Assembly (NCBI GenBank): GCA_036509315.1
Contig: DATCFU010000247.1
Coordinates: 1 to 29,861 of the forward strand
Direction: 5' to 3'
Length of the DNA stretch: 29,861 nt
Origin: PALSA-607 sp036509315
Lineage (GTDB): Bacteria; Actinomycetota; Actinomycetes; Acidothermales; Acidothermaceae
Shown here: piece by piece, positions 7,440 to 14,668 of the stretch
Layout of the letters: each line of letters begins with the position of its first letter
How positions within the stretch are numbered: the stretch's first letter is position 1
Translations under genes and position numbers: made by a program
Notes under the pieces: generated by a model
What the model was told of the DNA's origin: nothing
The model's database searches: none
What the model saw: the letters and a program-made list of their open reading frames with translations, nothing else

Positions 7440-8698
7440 GCACTTCGTCCGACGAGGTACATCGAGCGATCGCCAACGCGCACCGTCGCGAGTGGGCATT
7501 CGTGCTCGCAGCGACGGCGCGCGTCGCGGGCGACATCGACCTCGCCGAGGAGTGCGTGCAGGACGCGTACGTGTCAGCGCTGGATGCCTGGACCCGCGAC
7601 GGCATACCCAGCAACCCGGCCGCATGGCTCACGACCGCGGCTCGCCATCGCGCCGTGGACATCCACCGCCGGCACCAAACCCTGCGCGGGAAGTTGCCGC
7701 TGCTCGTCGAACCCGACGTGGTCCCGGCCGACGTGGAGGACGCTGAGCTGATTCCTGACGACCGGCTGCGGTTGGTCTTCACTTGCTGTCACCCGGCACT
7801 GGGCCGGGAGGCACAGGTGGCATTGACCCTGCGGCTGGTGTGTGGACTCACGACAGCCGAGATCGCTCAGGTGTTCCTGGTGCCGGAGCCGACGATGGCT
7901 GCACGCGTCACACGTGCGAAGAAAAAGATTGCGCTGGCGCATATCCCTTATCGGGTACCGGATTCCGCAGAGCTGCCGGACCGCCTCGATGCGGTGCTGA
8001 CCGTCGTCCATCTTCTTTACACAACCGGGCATACCGCGCCCGCGGGGGAGCAGTTGGTCCGAGCCGACCTCGTGGATCGGTCGCTGGGGTTGGCGCGGAT
8101 GCTGCTCGTGCTGATGCCCGACGAGCGCGAGGTGCGCGGCCTGCTCGCATTGATCCTGTTGACAGATGCGCGCCGCTCTACGCGGGTCGATGCCACAGGC
8201 CGGATGCTCTTGCTCGAGGAGCAAGATCGCGCGCGGTGGGACCGGGCGCAGATCGATGAAGGACTCGCACTTGTGGTCAACGCGTTGCGTGGCGGGGGAG
8301 CCGGCCGGTTTGGCGTGCAGGCCGCAATCGCAGCGGTGCATGCAGAGGCTCCCAGTTACGCGGAGACCGATTGGCGCCAGGTGCTCGAGCTCTACGACGA
8401 ACTGCTCGCGCGCTGGCCATCTCCGGTGGTCGCACTGAACCGCTGCGTCGCCGTATTGATGGTCGACGGCGCTCAAGCCGCACTCCAGGAGGTCGACGCG
8501 CTGGATGCATCCGGACGAATGGCCGGCTACCGGTACTTGCCGGCCACTCGCGCGGATCTGTTGCGTCGCCTCGATCGCTTCAGCGAAGCTGCGCAGGCCT
8601 ACCGGTCAGCCATCGCGCTCGCAGACAACGAACTTGAGCGAGCGTTTTTGACCGGCAGGTTGAACGAAGTCGTGGAGCTGGCCAGTGCTCGAAGCTGA
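7436..8698 (+). CDS. ECF42-group sigma factor with C-terminal TPR-like domain
   Basis: This 420-residue sigma factor is about twice the usual ECF length. Residues 12-80 form sigma-2 (DLAEECVQDAYVSALDAW, AAWLTTAARHRAVDIHRR). Residues 110-165 form sigma-4 (VALTLRLVCGLTTAEIAQVF, VPEPTMAARVTRAKKKI). The remaining 250 residues are the DUF6596/TPR-like extension of the ECF42 group (LLYTTGHTAPAGEQLVRADL, EVRGLLALILLTDARR, VALNRCVAVLMVDG). No anti-sigma gene is adjacent. In this group the extension itself is thought to be needed for activity. The GTG start overlaps the stop of the DGPF gene. A hairpin follows at 8729-8762. Confidence 0.94.
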   Translation: MSTSSDEVHRAIANAHRREWAFVLAATARVAGDIDLAEECVQDAYVSALDAWTRDGIPSNPAAWLTTAARHRAVDIHRRHQTLRGKLPLLVEPDVVPADVEDAELIPDDRLRLVFTCCHPALGREAQVALTLRLVCGLTTAEIAQVFLVPEPTMAARVTRAKKKIALAHIPYRVPDSAELPDRLDAVLTVVHLLYTTGHTAPAGEQLVRADLVDRSLGLARMLLVLMPDEREVRGLLALILLTDARRSTRVDATGRMLLLEEQDRARWDRAQIDEGLALVVNALRGGGAGRFGVQAAIAAVHAEAPSYAETDWRQVLELYDELLARWPSPVVALNRCVAVLMVDGAQAALQEVDALDASGRMAGYRYLPATRADLLRRLDRFSEAAQAYRSAIALADNELERAFLTGRLNEVVELASARS

Positions 8699-8728
8699 GT
8701 CGCGCTAGAAGCTGAACGCGATCAGCGA

Positions 8729-8762
8729 CTCCGGTGAGTCCCAGAACCTAAGGGATCCGGAG
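8729..8762 (+). terminator. Hairpin downstream of the ECF42 gene
   Basis: The stem CTCCGG/CCGGAG encloses an inner stem TCCC/GGGA, starting 31 nt after the sigma stop. There is no T-tract, which is common for actinobacterial terminators. It lies 8 nt before the dif site and could keep transcription out of it. Confidence 0.5.
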
Positions 8763-8770
8763 AGTGCATT

Positions 8771-8798
8771 AGTTTACATAATGTCACTTATCGGCACA
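8771..8798 (-). other. dif: dif site (XerC/XerD chromosome dimer resolution)
   Basis: Read on the minus strand, the 28 bp split as an 11-bp XerC arm TGTGCCGATAA, a 6-bp centre GTGACA and an 11-bp XerD arm TTATGTAAACT. The XerD arm is identical to that of Bacillus subtilis dif and matches E. coli dif at 9 of 11 bases. The XerC arm matches E. coli at 8 of 11. The CCGATAA and ACATTATGT blocks agree with the actinobacterial dif pattern as I remember it. The site lies in a 170-bp gap between the ECF42 gene and a small zinc-ribbon gene, as expected for a terminus site. No recombinase gene lies nearby, so this is probably the chromosomal dif, although use by an integrating element cannot be excluded. 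Confidence 0.88.
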
Positions 8799-8868
8799 CG
8801 CTCCAGACCGGACGGCGAGGGCCAATGCCCGCGTAAAGAAAAACCCGGCACTGACCGAATATCGACCC

Positions 8869-9201
8869 ATGACGTGCGACTTGTGCGGCAAACGCCGCCC
8901 GTGCCAGCGCAGCGAATACCTCACCGGCCGCAACACCCGCTCGATATGGACGTGTGCGCGCTGCGAGCACCGCGCTGCGGCCGACAAGGGCCAGCACACG
9001 CACCGCCGTTCACCGTCCCGGCGTCCGCATCTCGAGCCGACCCGCGCCAGTGATATCCGCCTGGTGCGCTGGTTCGGGTTCGCCGCAGTCCTCGCCGCAC
9101 CGATCGCGCCCCATCTGACCCCTGATGAGCGCGAGGCGCTTGCGGTCGCTGGCTGCCTGCTCCTCAGCTCGATCTGGGTCAAGGTCGCCATGCGCGCCTG
9201 A
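8869..9201 (+). CDS. Small zinc-ribbon membrane protein, unknown function
   Basis: This 110-residue protein is not a family I recognise. It opens with a likely zinc ribbon, CDLC near residue 3 paired with CARC near residue 29, followed by a basic, low-complexity linker. Two short hydrophobic segments (FGFAAVLAAPIAPHL and ALAVAGCLLLSSIWVKVAM) near the C-terminus could form a membrane hairpin. The ATG has no obvious ribosome-binding site. The ordered Cys pairs plus helices make it a better candidate than the overlapping reverse ORF (8784-9233), which shows no motif. It is the first gene right of the dif site. Confidence 0.6.
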   Translation: MTCDLCGKRRPCQRSEYLTGRNTRSIWTCARCEHRAAADKGQHTHRRSPSRRPHLEPTRASDIRLVRWFGFAAVLAAPIAPHLTPDEREALAVAGCLLLSSIWVKVAMRA

Positions 9202-9246
9202 GCCACGCCGAAAGTACGTCTCGAGGCGGCCACTCCACGAAAGTCG

Positions 9247-10056
9247 CTACACCAGATAACTCAGCACGGCGGTGCGGCAGGTCACCCAGGCGCGCATCCG
9301 CGGATCGATCGGTGCGAAATGGTCGACGCCCTTGAGTCGCTGCTCGTCTACGGTGTCACCTGCAGCGATCGCCGCGGCGGCGTAACGATCGCTCTGGTCG
9401 ATCGGAACCACCTTGTCTTTGATCCCGTGGATCAAAGTCGACGGGACGCCAATTGGTACCAGCTCATACGGAGACGCAACCGCGTACCGCTCCGGGACCT
9501 CGGTGGGCGTGCCGCCCAAGAACCGGACGACGGCACCGCCGCCCAGCCCCGCGGCCGCTCCCTGCACGAGGTCAAGGACGCCTGCCTGGGCTACGACACC
9601 CCTGACGCGGACCGCTGGCTGCGCACCGGGCGCGTCAGTCGCGAGCTTGTCCCGGCCAGCCAGCCACATCGCGAGCTGCGCGCCGGCGGAGTGTCCGACG
9701 GTGACGACGCGCCCGAGGTCGAGCCGACCATGCGTAGCCGGGTCGGCGATGTCGGCGAGTGCGTCCGTGGCCCGCGCGACGTCGAGCAAGGTCGAGGGCC
9801 AGCCGCCGCCGTTGCCGACTCGGCGGTACTCGATGTTCCAGGCCGCGACCCCGTGCTTCGCGAGATCGGCCGCCACGCTAGTGCCGAGCGACCGGCCGTA
9901 GCCCGATTTCCAGTACCCACCGTGAATCACCACGACCACCGGCCATCGCGCTGGCGCGTTGTCGCTGTCGATTGGCAGGTGAAGATCGGCGACCTGGCTG
10001 GGATCAGTCCCATATGCCAGGGTGAGCGGCGTCGCACGCCGCGATCGGAGTCGCAC
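9247..10056 (-). CDS. Alpha/beta hydrolase (esterase / kynurenine formamidase-like)
   Basis: This 269-residue alpha/beta hydrolase has the oxyanion-hole motif HGGYWKSGYG (HGG at 45-47), the nucleophile elbow GHSAG (S123), an acid in HGIKDKVVP and the catalytic histidine in GVDHFAPID. The HGGYW pattern is typical of small esterases and kynurenine formamidase-like enzymes. There is no signal peptide, so it is cytoplasmic. The actual ester or amide substrate cannot be told from sequence. The GTG start at 10056 lies 9 nt after the stop of the PGPGW gene on the same strand, suggesting a two-gene operon. Confidence 0.88.
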   Translation of the reverse strand: MRLRSRRATPLTLAYGTDPSQVADLHLPIDSDNAPARWPVVVVIHGGYWKSGYGRSLGTSVAADLAKHGVAAWNIEYRRVGNGGGWPSTLLDVARATDALADIADPATHGRLDLGRVVTVGHSAGAQLAMWLAGRDKLATDAPGAQPAVRVRGVVAQAGVLDLVQGAAAGLGGGAVVRFLGGTPTEVPERYAVASPYELVPIGVPSTLIHGIKDKVVPIDQSDRYAAAAIAAGDTVDEQRLKGVDHFAPIDPRMRAWVTCRTAVLSYLV

Positions 10057-10065
10057 GCCGGCGGC

Positions 10066-10320
10066 TCAGCCGCGCTGACTGCGGGTGCGGAACCGCGCCC
10101 GCGCGACTGCAACGGGAGGCGACGCTTTCAATCGATCAAGCAGCCGCTGCGCAGCCGGATACTCCGTGGCCAACACCGCCAGGCCGACCGCCATCAGGAG
10201 CAGGCCCGGCCCTGGCAATACAAGGAGCACGATCCCGACGGCAATCAGGACCACGCCAACGAAGGTGACCACCGGCCTACGTAGCCACGTCGGCGTGTTG
10301 TTCAAACGAGCAATCATCAT
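10066..10320 (-). CDS. PGPGW-family small membrane protein
   Basis: This protein of about 84 residues has two closely spaced hydrophobic helices around the signature LPGPGLLLMAVGLAVLATEY, the hallmark of the actinobacterial PGPGW (TIGR02611-like) transmembrane family, whose function is unknown. Three start codons follow each other (TTG 10323, ATG 10320, ATG 10317). GGAGG at 10327-10331 is spaced 6 nt from ATG 10320, which I therefore prefer. It probably heads an operon with the hydrolase. Confidence 0.85.
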   Translation of the reverse strand: MMIARLNNTPTWLRRPVVTFVGVVLIAVGIVLLVLPGPGLLLMAVGLAVLATEYPAAQRLLDRLKASPPVAVARARFRTRSQRG

Positions 10321-10326
10321 CAATTA

Positions 10327-10331
10327 CCTCC
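10327..10331 (-). promoter_or_regulatory. Ribosome-binding site choosing the PGPGW start
   Basis: GGAGG on the minus strand lies 6 nt from ATG 10320, but only 3 nt from TTG 10323. Confidence 0.7.
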
Positions 10332-10495
10332 GGCAACCATCGGTCGCCGAAGGTCTGACCGCGATCCGGCGTGGACCGCCGCTGGCCGGGTACCTGTGGA
10401 GGCACCGTGTTGACGGCCGCAGACGCGAGGGCTACTCCCCTTCGGTGCCTCGATAATACGTCACGCGCAATCATGGACGCCGAGGAGCGAATCGC

Positions 10496-11404
10496 GTGCA
10501 GGGTTACCGCAGCACTCACCAACAATCGGGCGATCCACGACCCGCTCCGAACTGGCGTGCCATCGCGGCTCGAGTTCGGGTGCAGATCGTCGATCGCAAC
10601 ATCGCACTCCTTGCCGCCGGCACTGCGTTCTGGGCGGTCCTTTCGATCTTCCCGGCCATCATCGCGATGGTCACGATTTACGGCTTGGTGGCCAGCCCTG
10701 TGGAGGTAACGAAGGAGGTCACGAGGCTCGGCGGCTCGTTGTCACCGTCGACTCGCGAGGTCGTCACGAATTGGCTGTCTGGACTAACCAACACGAGTCA
10801 TCAACAGCTCGGCGTGGGCCTGGTCGTCGGACTGGTGGCTGTGTTGTGGGCGCTTTCGTCCGGCGTGCGGACACTGATCAAGGCGATCACCGCGGCGTAC
10901 GAGCAAGAGGAGACGCGTGGCTACTTCAAGCTCCGCGGGCTCGCACTCCTCACGAGTATCGGGGTCATCGTGGTCGCTGTCATCGCATTGGCCGCCATTG
11001 GCGTCGCGCCCGCGATCCGACACCTCGTCCCTAACACACTGTGGCGCATCGCGTTCGACGTCGGCGAGTGGTTCGTTCTCGCAGTGATCCTCACTGCGGC
11101 GATTGCCGCGCTGTATTGGCTGGCGCCACCGAAGACGTCGGTCAATTGGCGCTGGGCATCGGCCGGCGCTGTGTTCTCAACGGTCTTCGTCGTGTTGGCG
11201 AGCATCGGGTTCTCGCTCTACGTGCGCTTCTTTGCGCATTACAACAAGACGTACGGCACCCTCGGCGGCATCGTCATCTTGATGCTGTGGCTGTACTACT
11301 GCGTATTCATCGTGTTGCTGGGTGCATTGATCGACATCGAGGTCGAGCGCGAGCTGACCGGCGATACGAAAGCAGCCGCCGAAGCCCCTGCCACGGCAGG
11401 CTAG
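10496..11404 (+). CDS. YihY/BrkB-family inner membrane protein
   Basis: This 302-residue polytopic protein has about six hydrophobic segments and YihY/BrkB family marks. These are an early RDRN-like stretch (VQIVDRNIALLAAGTAFWAVLSIFP), LWALSSGVRTLIKAITAAYEQEETRGY in the middle, and FFAHYNKTYGTLGGIVILMLWLYY near the end. The family is often misnamed ribonuclease BN. Its real role is not settled, though transport or envelope functions are suggested. The GTG at 10496 is preceded by GAGGAG (10482-10487) at 8 nt spacing. Its TAG shares the palindrome CTAG with the stop of the convergent cyclophilin gene. Confidence 0.92.
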   Translation: MQGYRSTHQQSGDPRPAPNWRAIAARVRVQIVDRNIALLAAGTAFWAVLSIFPAIIAMVTIYGLVASPVEVTKEVTRLGGSLSPSTREVVTNWLSGLTNTSHQQLGVGLVVGLVAVLWALSSGVRTLIKAITAAYEQEETRGYFKLRGLALLTSIGVIVVAVIALAAIGVAPAIRHLVPNTLWRIAFDVGEWFVLAVILTAAIAALYWLAPPKTSVNWRWASAGAVFSTVFVVLASIGFSLYVRFFAHYNKTYGTLGGIVILMLWLYYCVFIVLLGALIDIEVERELTGDTKAAAEAPATAG

Positions 11405-12087
11405 CTCGTCGCGACCGCCACGCTGGTGATCTCGACCGGCAGGTTCGGCTTGCCGTCGCCATCGCCGTTGCTGCTGTCGGACCCTGCAGCGGCGACCTTC
11501 TGGATGACGGCCAGCCCACCGGTGATCGTGCCGAACGGCGTGTAGTTAGGCGCGAGGGTGCTGTCCTTGTAGACAAGGAAGAACTGGCTGCCGTTGGTAC
11601 CTGGGCCGGCATTAGCCATCGCCACCGTGCCCGCGGGATAGACGGCCCCGGTGAGGTTCTCGTCGGCGAATTGGTAGCCGGGTCCGCCACCGCCTGACCC
11701 GGTCGGATCCCCGCATTGCAACACGAAGATGCCGGCTGTGGTCAGGCGATGACACGGCGTCGAGTCGAAGTACTTCATGTCCGCGAGAAACGCGAACGAG
11801 TTGACGGTGCATGGCGCCTTCACGGCGTCCAGCTTGATGACGATCGCACCCTGGTTCGTCGTCACCGTTGCGACATACGTACCTAGCTGCGACGCACGGG
11901 TCGGCGGCGTGCCAACGGATCGCGCTGGCGTCCCGCCCGTCGGGGCATACGCGCAGCTGATCGTGCCCCCGACCGTGCTCGGTGTGGTTGCCGCGCGGTT
12001 CTGCGGAGTCGCGCAGGCTCCAAGACCGATCATCGGCAGTGCGAGCGCAAGGGCCGTCAGGAACCGCGAGCGGCTGGGGTGAAGCAA
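11401..12087 (-). CDS. Lipoprotein cyclophilin-type peptidyl-prolyl isomerase
   Basis: This 228-residue protein starts at TTG 12087. It has a basic N-terminus, a hydrophobic stretch and a lipobox LGAC (C25), so it should be lipid-anchored outside the membrane. A cyclophilin domain follows: VTTNQGAIVIKLDAVKAPCTVNSFAFLA, YFDSTPCHRL, and GTVAMANAGPGTNGSQFFLVY with the core catalytic glutamine. The usual FHR is CHR here. It catalyses proline cis-trans isomerisation of exported proteins. The long open frame upstream (to 12327) lies in the ABC permease gene and is not coding. It is 28 nt downstream of the permease, so it may share its transcript. Confidence 0.9.
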   Translation of the reverse strand: MLHPSRSRFLTALALALPMIGLGACATPQNRAATTPSTVGGTISCAYAPTGGTPARSVGTPPTRASQLGTYVATVTTNQGAIVIKLDAVKAPCTVNSFAFLADMKYFDSTPCHRLTTAGIFVLQCGDPTGSGGGGPGYQFADENLTGAVYPAGTVAMANAGPGTNGSQFFLVYKDSTLAPNYTPFGTITGGLAVIQKVAAAGSDSSNGDGDGKPNLPVEITSVAVATS

Positions 12088-12093
12088 GAACGA

Positions 12094-12100
12094 CTCCTTT
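12094..12100 (-). promoter_or_regulatory. Ribosome-binding site supporting a TTG start
   Basis: AAAGGAG on the minus strand ends 6 nt before TTG 12087, the only start that leaves an intact lipoprotein signal peptide. Confidence 0.8.
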
Positions 12101-12115
12101 GGGTAGCGCAGACGC

Positions 12116-12910
12116 TTACGCGTCGCGCTTCTCGAACAAGAACCACGACAGCCCAAGGACGATCGCGAGGAATGCGAGGAAAACCAGCAGCCCGTCGACC
12201 GGGCTCGGCACGGCCTCAAATCCGGCACCGGTGTTGCCGTTAGTTCCGACCGGCTGGTAACGAAATATCTGCGCGCCCGAGGAGAACGGCAACGCCTTCG
12301 CAAATCCGCGAATGGAGTGGAAGACATGCAGTCCGAGGAGCCCGCGGATGATGTTCTCGACGAGTAGCGGCAGCAAGATCACCGTCACGATCGCCGCGGG
12401 AATGTTTCGGAAGAGGCCGGCGAGCGCCAAGCCCACCAACGCGACAATGACCGTATAGATGATCGACCCCATCCACACCCGGCCCATCGGCGTCGGGAAC
12501 AGGCCGAGCCTCAGCAGTCGATGGCCGAGGATCAAGACGGCAATGACGTAGCGCAGAACGAGCGATATCAGCGCGATGAGGAAGACATAGCAAGTGACCA
12601 CGATGACCTTCGCGGCGAGCACGTTCGACCGGCGCGGCAACGCAGTCAGCGTCGGCCGGATCGTGCCGTACCGGTACTCATGGCCAGTAGCGAAAATCCC
12701 GATCATCGACAGCAGAATCGAGACGAGTAACACGGCCCCGCCACCACCGCCGGTGACGATGTCTCCGTAATCCTGCACCGTCGGCGAGCCCTTGAGCCCC
12801 AATGCGGGGAGCCCGAGCAGACCCGCGACCAGCAACGACAGACCAGTGAGCCACCAAGTCGAACGCAGCGTACGTAGGCGCATCAACTCGTAACGCAGCG
12901 CATTTCTCAT
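12116..12910 (-). CDS. ABC-2-type transporter permease
   Basis: This 264-residue membrane protein has an N-terminal cytoplasmic segment (MRNALRYELMRLRTLRSTWW), then about six helices. EYRYGTIRPTLTALPRRSNVLAAK is the conserved cytoplasmic coupling motif of ABC-2 exporters. The C-terminus FLFEKRDA is typical. Its ATG overlaps the stop of the ATPase gene (ATGA, 12907-12910), so the two are coupled. Together they probably export a lipid, peptide or drug, but nothing fixes the substrate. Confidence 0.9.
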   Translation of the reverse strand: MRNALRYELMRLRTLRSTWWLTGLSLLVAGLLGLPALGLKGSPTVQDYGDIVTGGGGGAVLLVSILLSMIGIFATGHEYRYGTIRPTLTALPRRSNVLAAKVIVVTCYVFLIALISLVLRYVIAVLILGHRLLRLGLFPTPMGRVWMGSIIYTVIVALVGLALAGLFRNIPAAIVTVILLPLLVENIIRGLLGLHVFHSIRGFAKALPFSSGAQIFRYQPVGTNGNTGAGFEAVPSPVDGLLVFLAFLAIVLGLSWFLFEKRDA

Positions 12911-13818
12911 CCGAGACCCCCGGTCGACTCGAACTCCTGCGATCCCGCCGTAGCTTCGAGGAAGGCTTCCTCGAGTGTCGCCGTTCTGGTCGTGAGCTCG
13001 TGCAGCGGTACTCGCTCTGCAAAAGCGATGTCACCGACCTGCTCCTGAGTTGGTCCGGTGAGGGACAGTCGGCCGTCACCTTCGGCAACGACCGTGGCCC
13101 CAAGCGCGGTCAGCAGCTCGGCCAACCTCGCTGCTTCCGGGCTGCGCACGACGATGCTCGTGTGCGACGACCGCGCCACAAAATCGGCGATCGAGGTGTC
13201 GGCAAGCAGGCGACCACGACCGATGACGATCAGATGGTCTGCCATCAACTCCATCTCGGCGAGCAGGTGGCTTGATGCAAGAACAGTGCGGCCGCGAGCG
13301 GCATACGCCTTGAGAAAGTCACGCAGCCAGTTGATGCCCTGCGGGTCGAGGCCGTTCGCTGGTTCGTCGAGCATCAAGATGTCGGGCTCGCCGAGCAGTG
13401 CAGCCGCGAGTCCGAGGCGTTGGCCCATGCCCAACGAGAACGACTTCGGCTTCTTCCCTGCAACCGTCTCAAGGCCCACCAGCCCGAGGACTTCGTCGAC
13501 TCGGCTGACCGGGATCTGGTTCGCCGCGGCCAGCATGCGTAGGTGGTTACGCGCCGTGCGGGTCGGATGGAAAGCCTTCGCTTCGAGCAGGACGCCGACC
13601 CGACGCATCGGGTTCGCGATGTCGCGGTAGAGCTGCCCGTCGAACCGGGTGGTGCCGTCGCCGTGGTCGAGACCCAGCATCAACCGCATGGTCGTCGACT
13701 TCCCAGCGCCGTTCGGGCCGAGGAACCCGGTGACGACACCCGGCTGAACGGTGAAGCTGAGATTGTCGACGGCCCGGCGGTCGCCGAACCGCTTGCCGAG
13801 CCCTGTCGCTTCGATCAC
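12907..13818 (-). CDS. ABC transporter ATP-binding protein
   Basis: This 303-residue ATPase starts at GTG 13818, with GGGGAG about 5 nt upstream. It has Walker A GPNGAGKST (34-42), the signature loop SLGMGQRLGLA in the GMxQR form usual for ABC-2 exporters of the bacitracin/lantibiotic-immunity type, Walker B DILMLDEPANGLDP and the switch histidine in SSHLL. A C-terminal regulatory domain follows. The open frame extends upstream to 14184, but that part overlaps the divergent DUF1345 gene. It heads a leftward operon with the permease and probably the cyclophilin. Confidence 0.94.
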   Translation of the reverse strand: MIEATGLGKRFGDRRAVDNLSFTVQPGVVTGFLGPNGAGKSTTMRLMLGLDHGDGTTRFDGQLYRDIANPMRRVGVLLEAKAFHPTRTARNHLRMLAAANQIPVSRVDEVLGLVGLETVAGKKPKSFSLGMGQRLGLAAALLGEPDILMLDEPANGLDPQGINWLRDFLKAYAARGRTVLASSHLLAEMELMADHLIVIGRGRLLADTSIADFVARSSHTSIVVRSPEAARLAELLTALGATVVAEGDGRLSLTGPTQEQVGDIAFAERVPLHELTTRTATLEEAFLEATAGSQEFESTGGLG

Positions 13819-13953
13819 ACCGACTCCCCTGTGCCTGCCCGGGCGGCTCCGGTCACGCGTGAGTCTAGGTGGTTGACCTTTCGGCGACCTGGCAGCCGCG
13901 CCATCGCTGCGCCTGCCATCTATGGCCGGTCGCAGCGGGTATGAATAGTCGTT

Positions 13954-14631
13954 GTGGCACCCACCAGAGCGCCGAAGCCTGCGGGCGGGCCCGAAAGGTT
14001 CACATCGGCCGCGACGCACATCGCTGTCGCTGGCGCCCTCGGCGTCGTTGGCGCGGTCATCATGGGCTTCACCGGCGGGTGGGGCTTCTCCGCGCTGGTC
14101 GGCTGGGACGTCATGGCCGCGGTCTTCGTGGCGTGGATCTGGCTGACCATTTGGCCGCGCGACCCCCAATCGACGGCGAGTCATGCGGTCCGCGAAGATC
14201 CCGGTCGACCAGTCGTTGACCTGTTGCTGGTCGGCGCCAGCGTCGCCAGCCTCGTGGGGGTCGGGTTCGTCATCGCAGCCAGCGGCAACAGTAAGGGAAT
14301 GGAGAAGGCTGCCTACGTTGCGTTCGCCGTCGTGACTGTCTTCCTTTCATGGGCTGTCGTGCACACCGCGTATACGTTGCGGTACGCCAGGTTGTACTAC
14401 GGAGGGAAGGCGGGCGGACTCAACTTTCACCAGATTCCCGATCGCGAGCCGCAGTACATCGACTTCGCGTACATATCGATAACCGTCGGGATGACATTTC
14501 AGGTGTCAGATCCTGAGGTGACGTCGACGGTCATGCGGGCGACCATTTTGCGGCACGCGCTCTTGGCGTATCTCTTCGGCGTTGTCATCATCGGCGTCGT
14601 CATCAACGTGCTGGCAGGGTTAACGAAGTAG
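13954..14631 (+). CDS. DUF1345 family membrane protein
   Basis: This 225-residue polytopic protein has about five helices and the DUF1345 signature YIDFAYISITVGMTFQVSDPEVTS near residue 170, followed by RATILRHALLAYLFGVVIIGVVINVL. Function is unknown. The GTG start has no ribosome-binding site within 15 nt. The A/T-rich TATGAATAGT about 8 nt upstream could be a -10 region for a leaderless transcript, but it does not fit TANNNT well. Confidence 0.88.
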   Translation: MAPTRAPKPAGGPERFTSAATHIAVAGALGVVGAVIMGFTGGWGFSALVGWDVMAAVFVAWIWLTIWPRDPQSTASHAVREDPGRPVVDLLLVGASVASLVGVGFVIAASGNSKGMEKAAYVAFAVVTVFLSWAVVHTAYTLRYARLYYGGKAGGLNFHQIPDREPQYIDFAYISITVGMTFQVSDPEVTSTVMRATILRHALLAYLFGVVIIGVVINVLAGLTK

Positions 14632-14637
14632 CGTGTC

Positions 14638-14668
14638 GGCGCCTGGGCCGTCTACGAGCCCGAGCGCC
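14638..14668. terminator. Bidirectional hairpin between convergent genes
   Basis: GGCGC (14638-14642) pairs with GCGCC (14664-14668), and GGGC (14645-14648) with GCCC (14658-14661). A 2-by-2 internal loop and a 9-nt apical loop complete it. It fills the gap between the DUF1345 stop and the stop of the D-serine dehydratase-like gene, so it could terminate both. Confidence 0.55.

Noticed and set aside
8781..9053. Plus-strand frame starting inside the dif site
   Set aside because: Its start codon is part of the dif sequence, and the product looks like random high-GC translation.
8784..9233. Reverse-strand frame of 149 codons opposite the zinc-ribbon gene
   Set aside because: No motif, Arg/Ser-rich composition, and its 3' end falls by the dif site. 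The plus-strand frame has ordered Cys pairs and helices.
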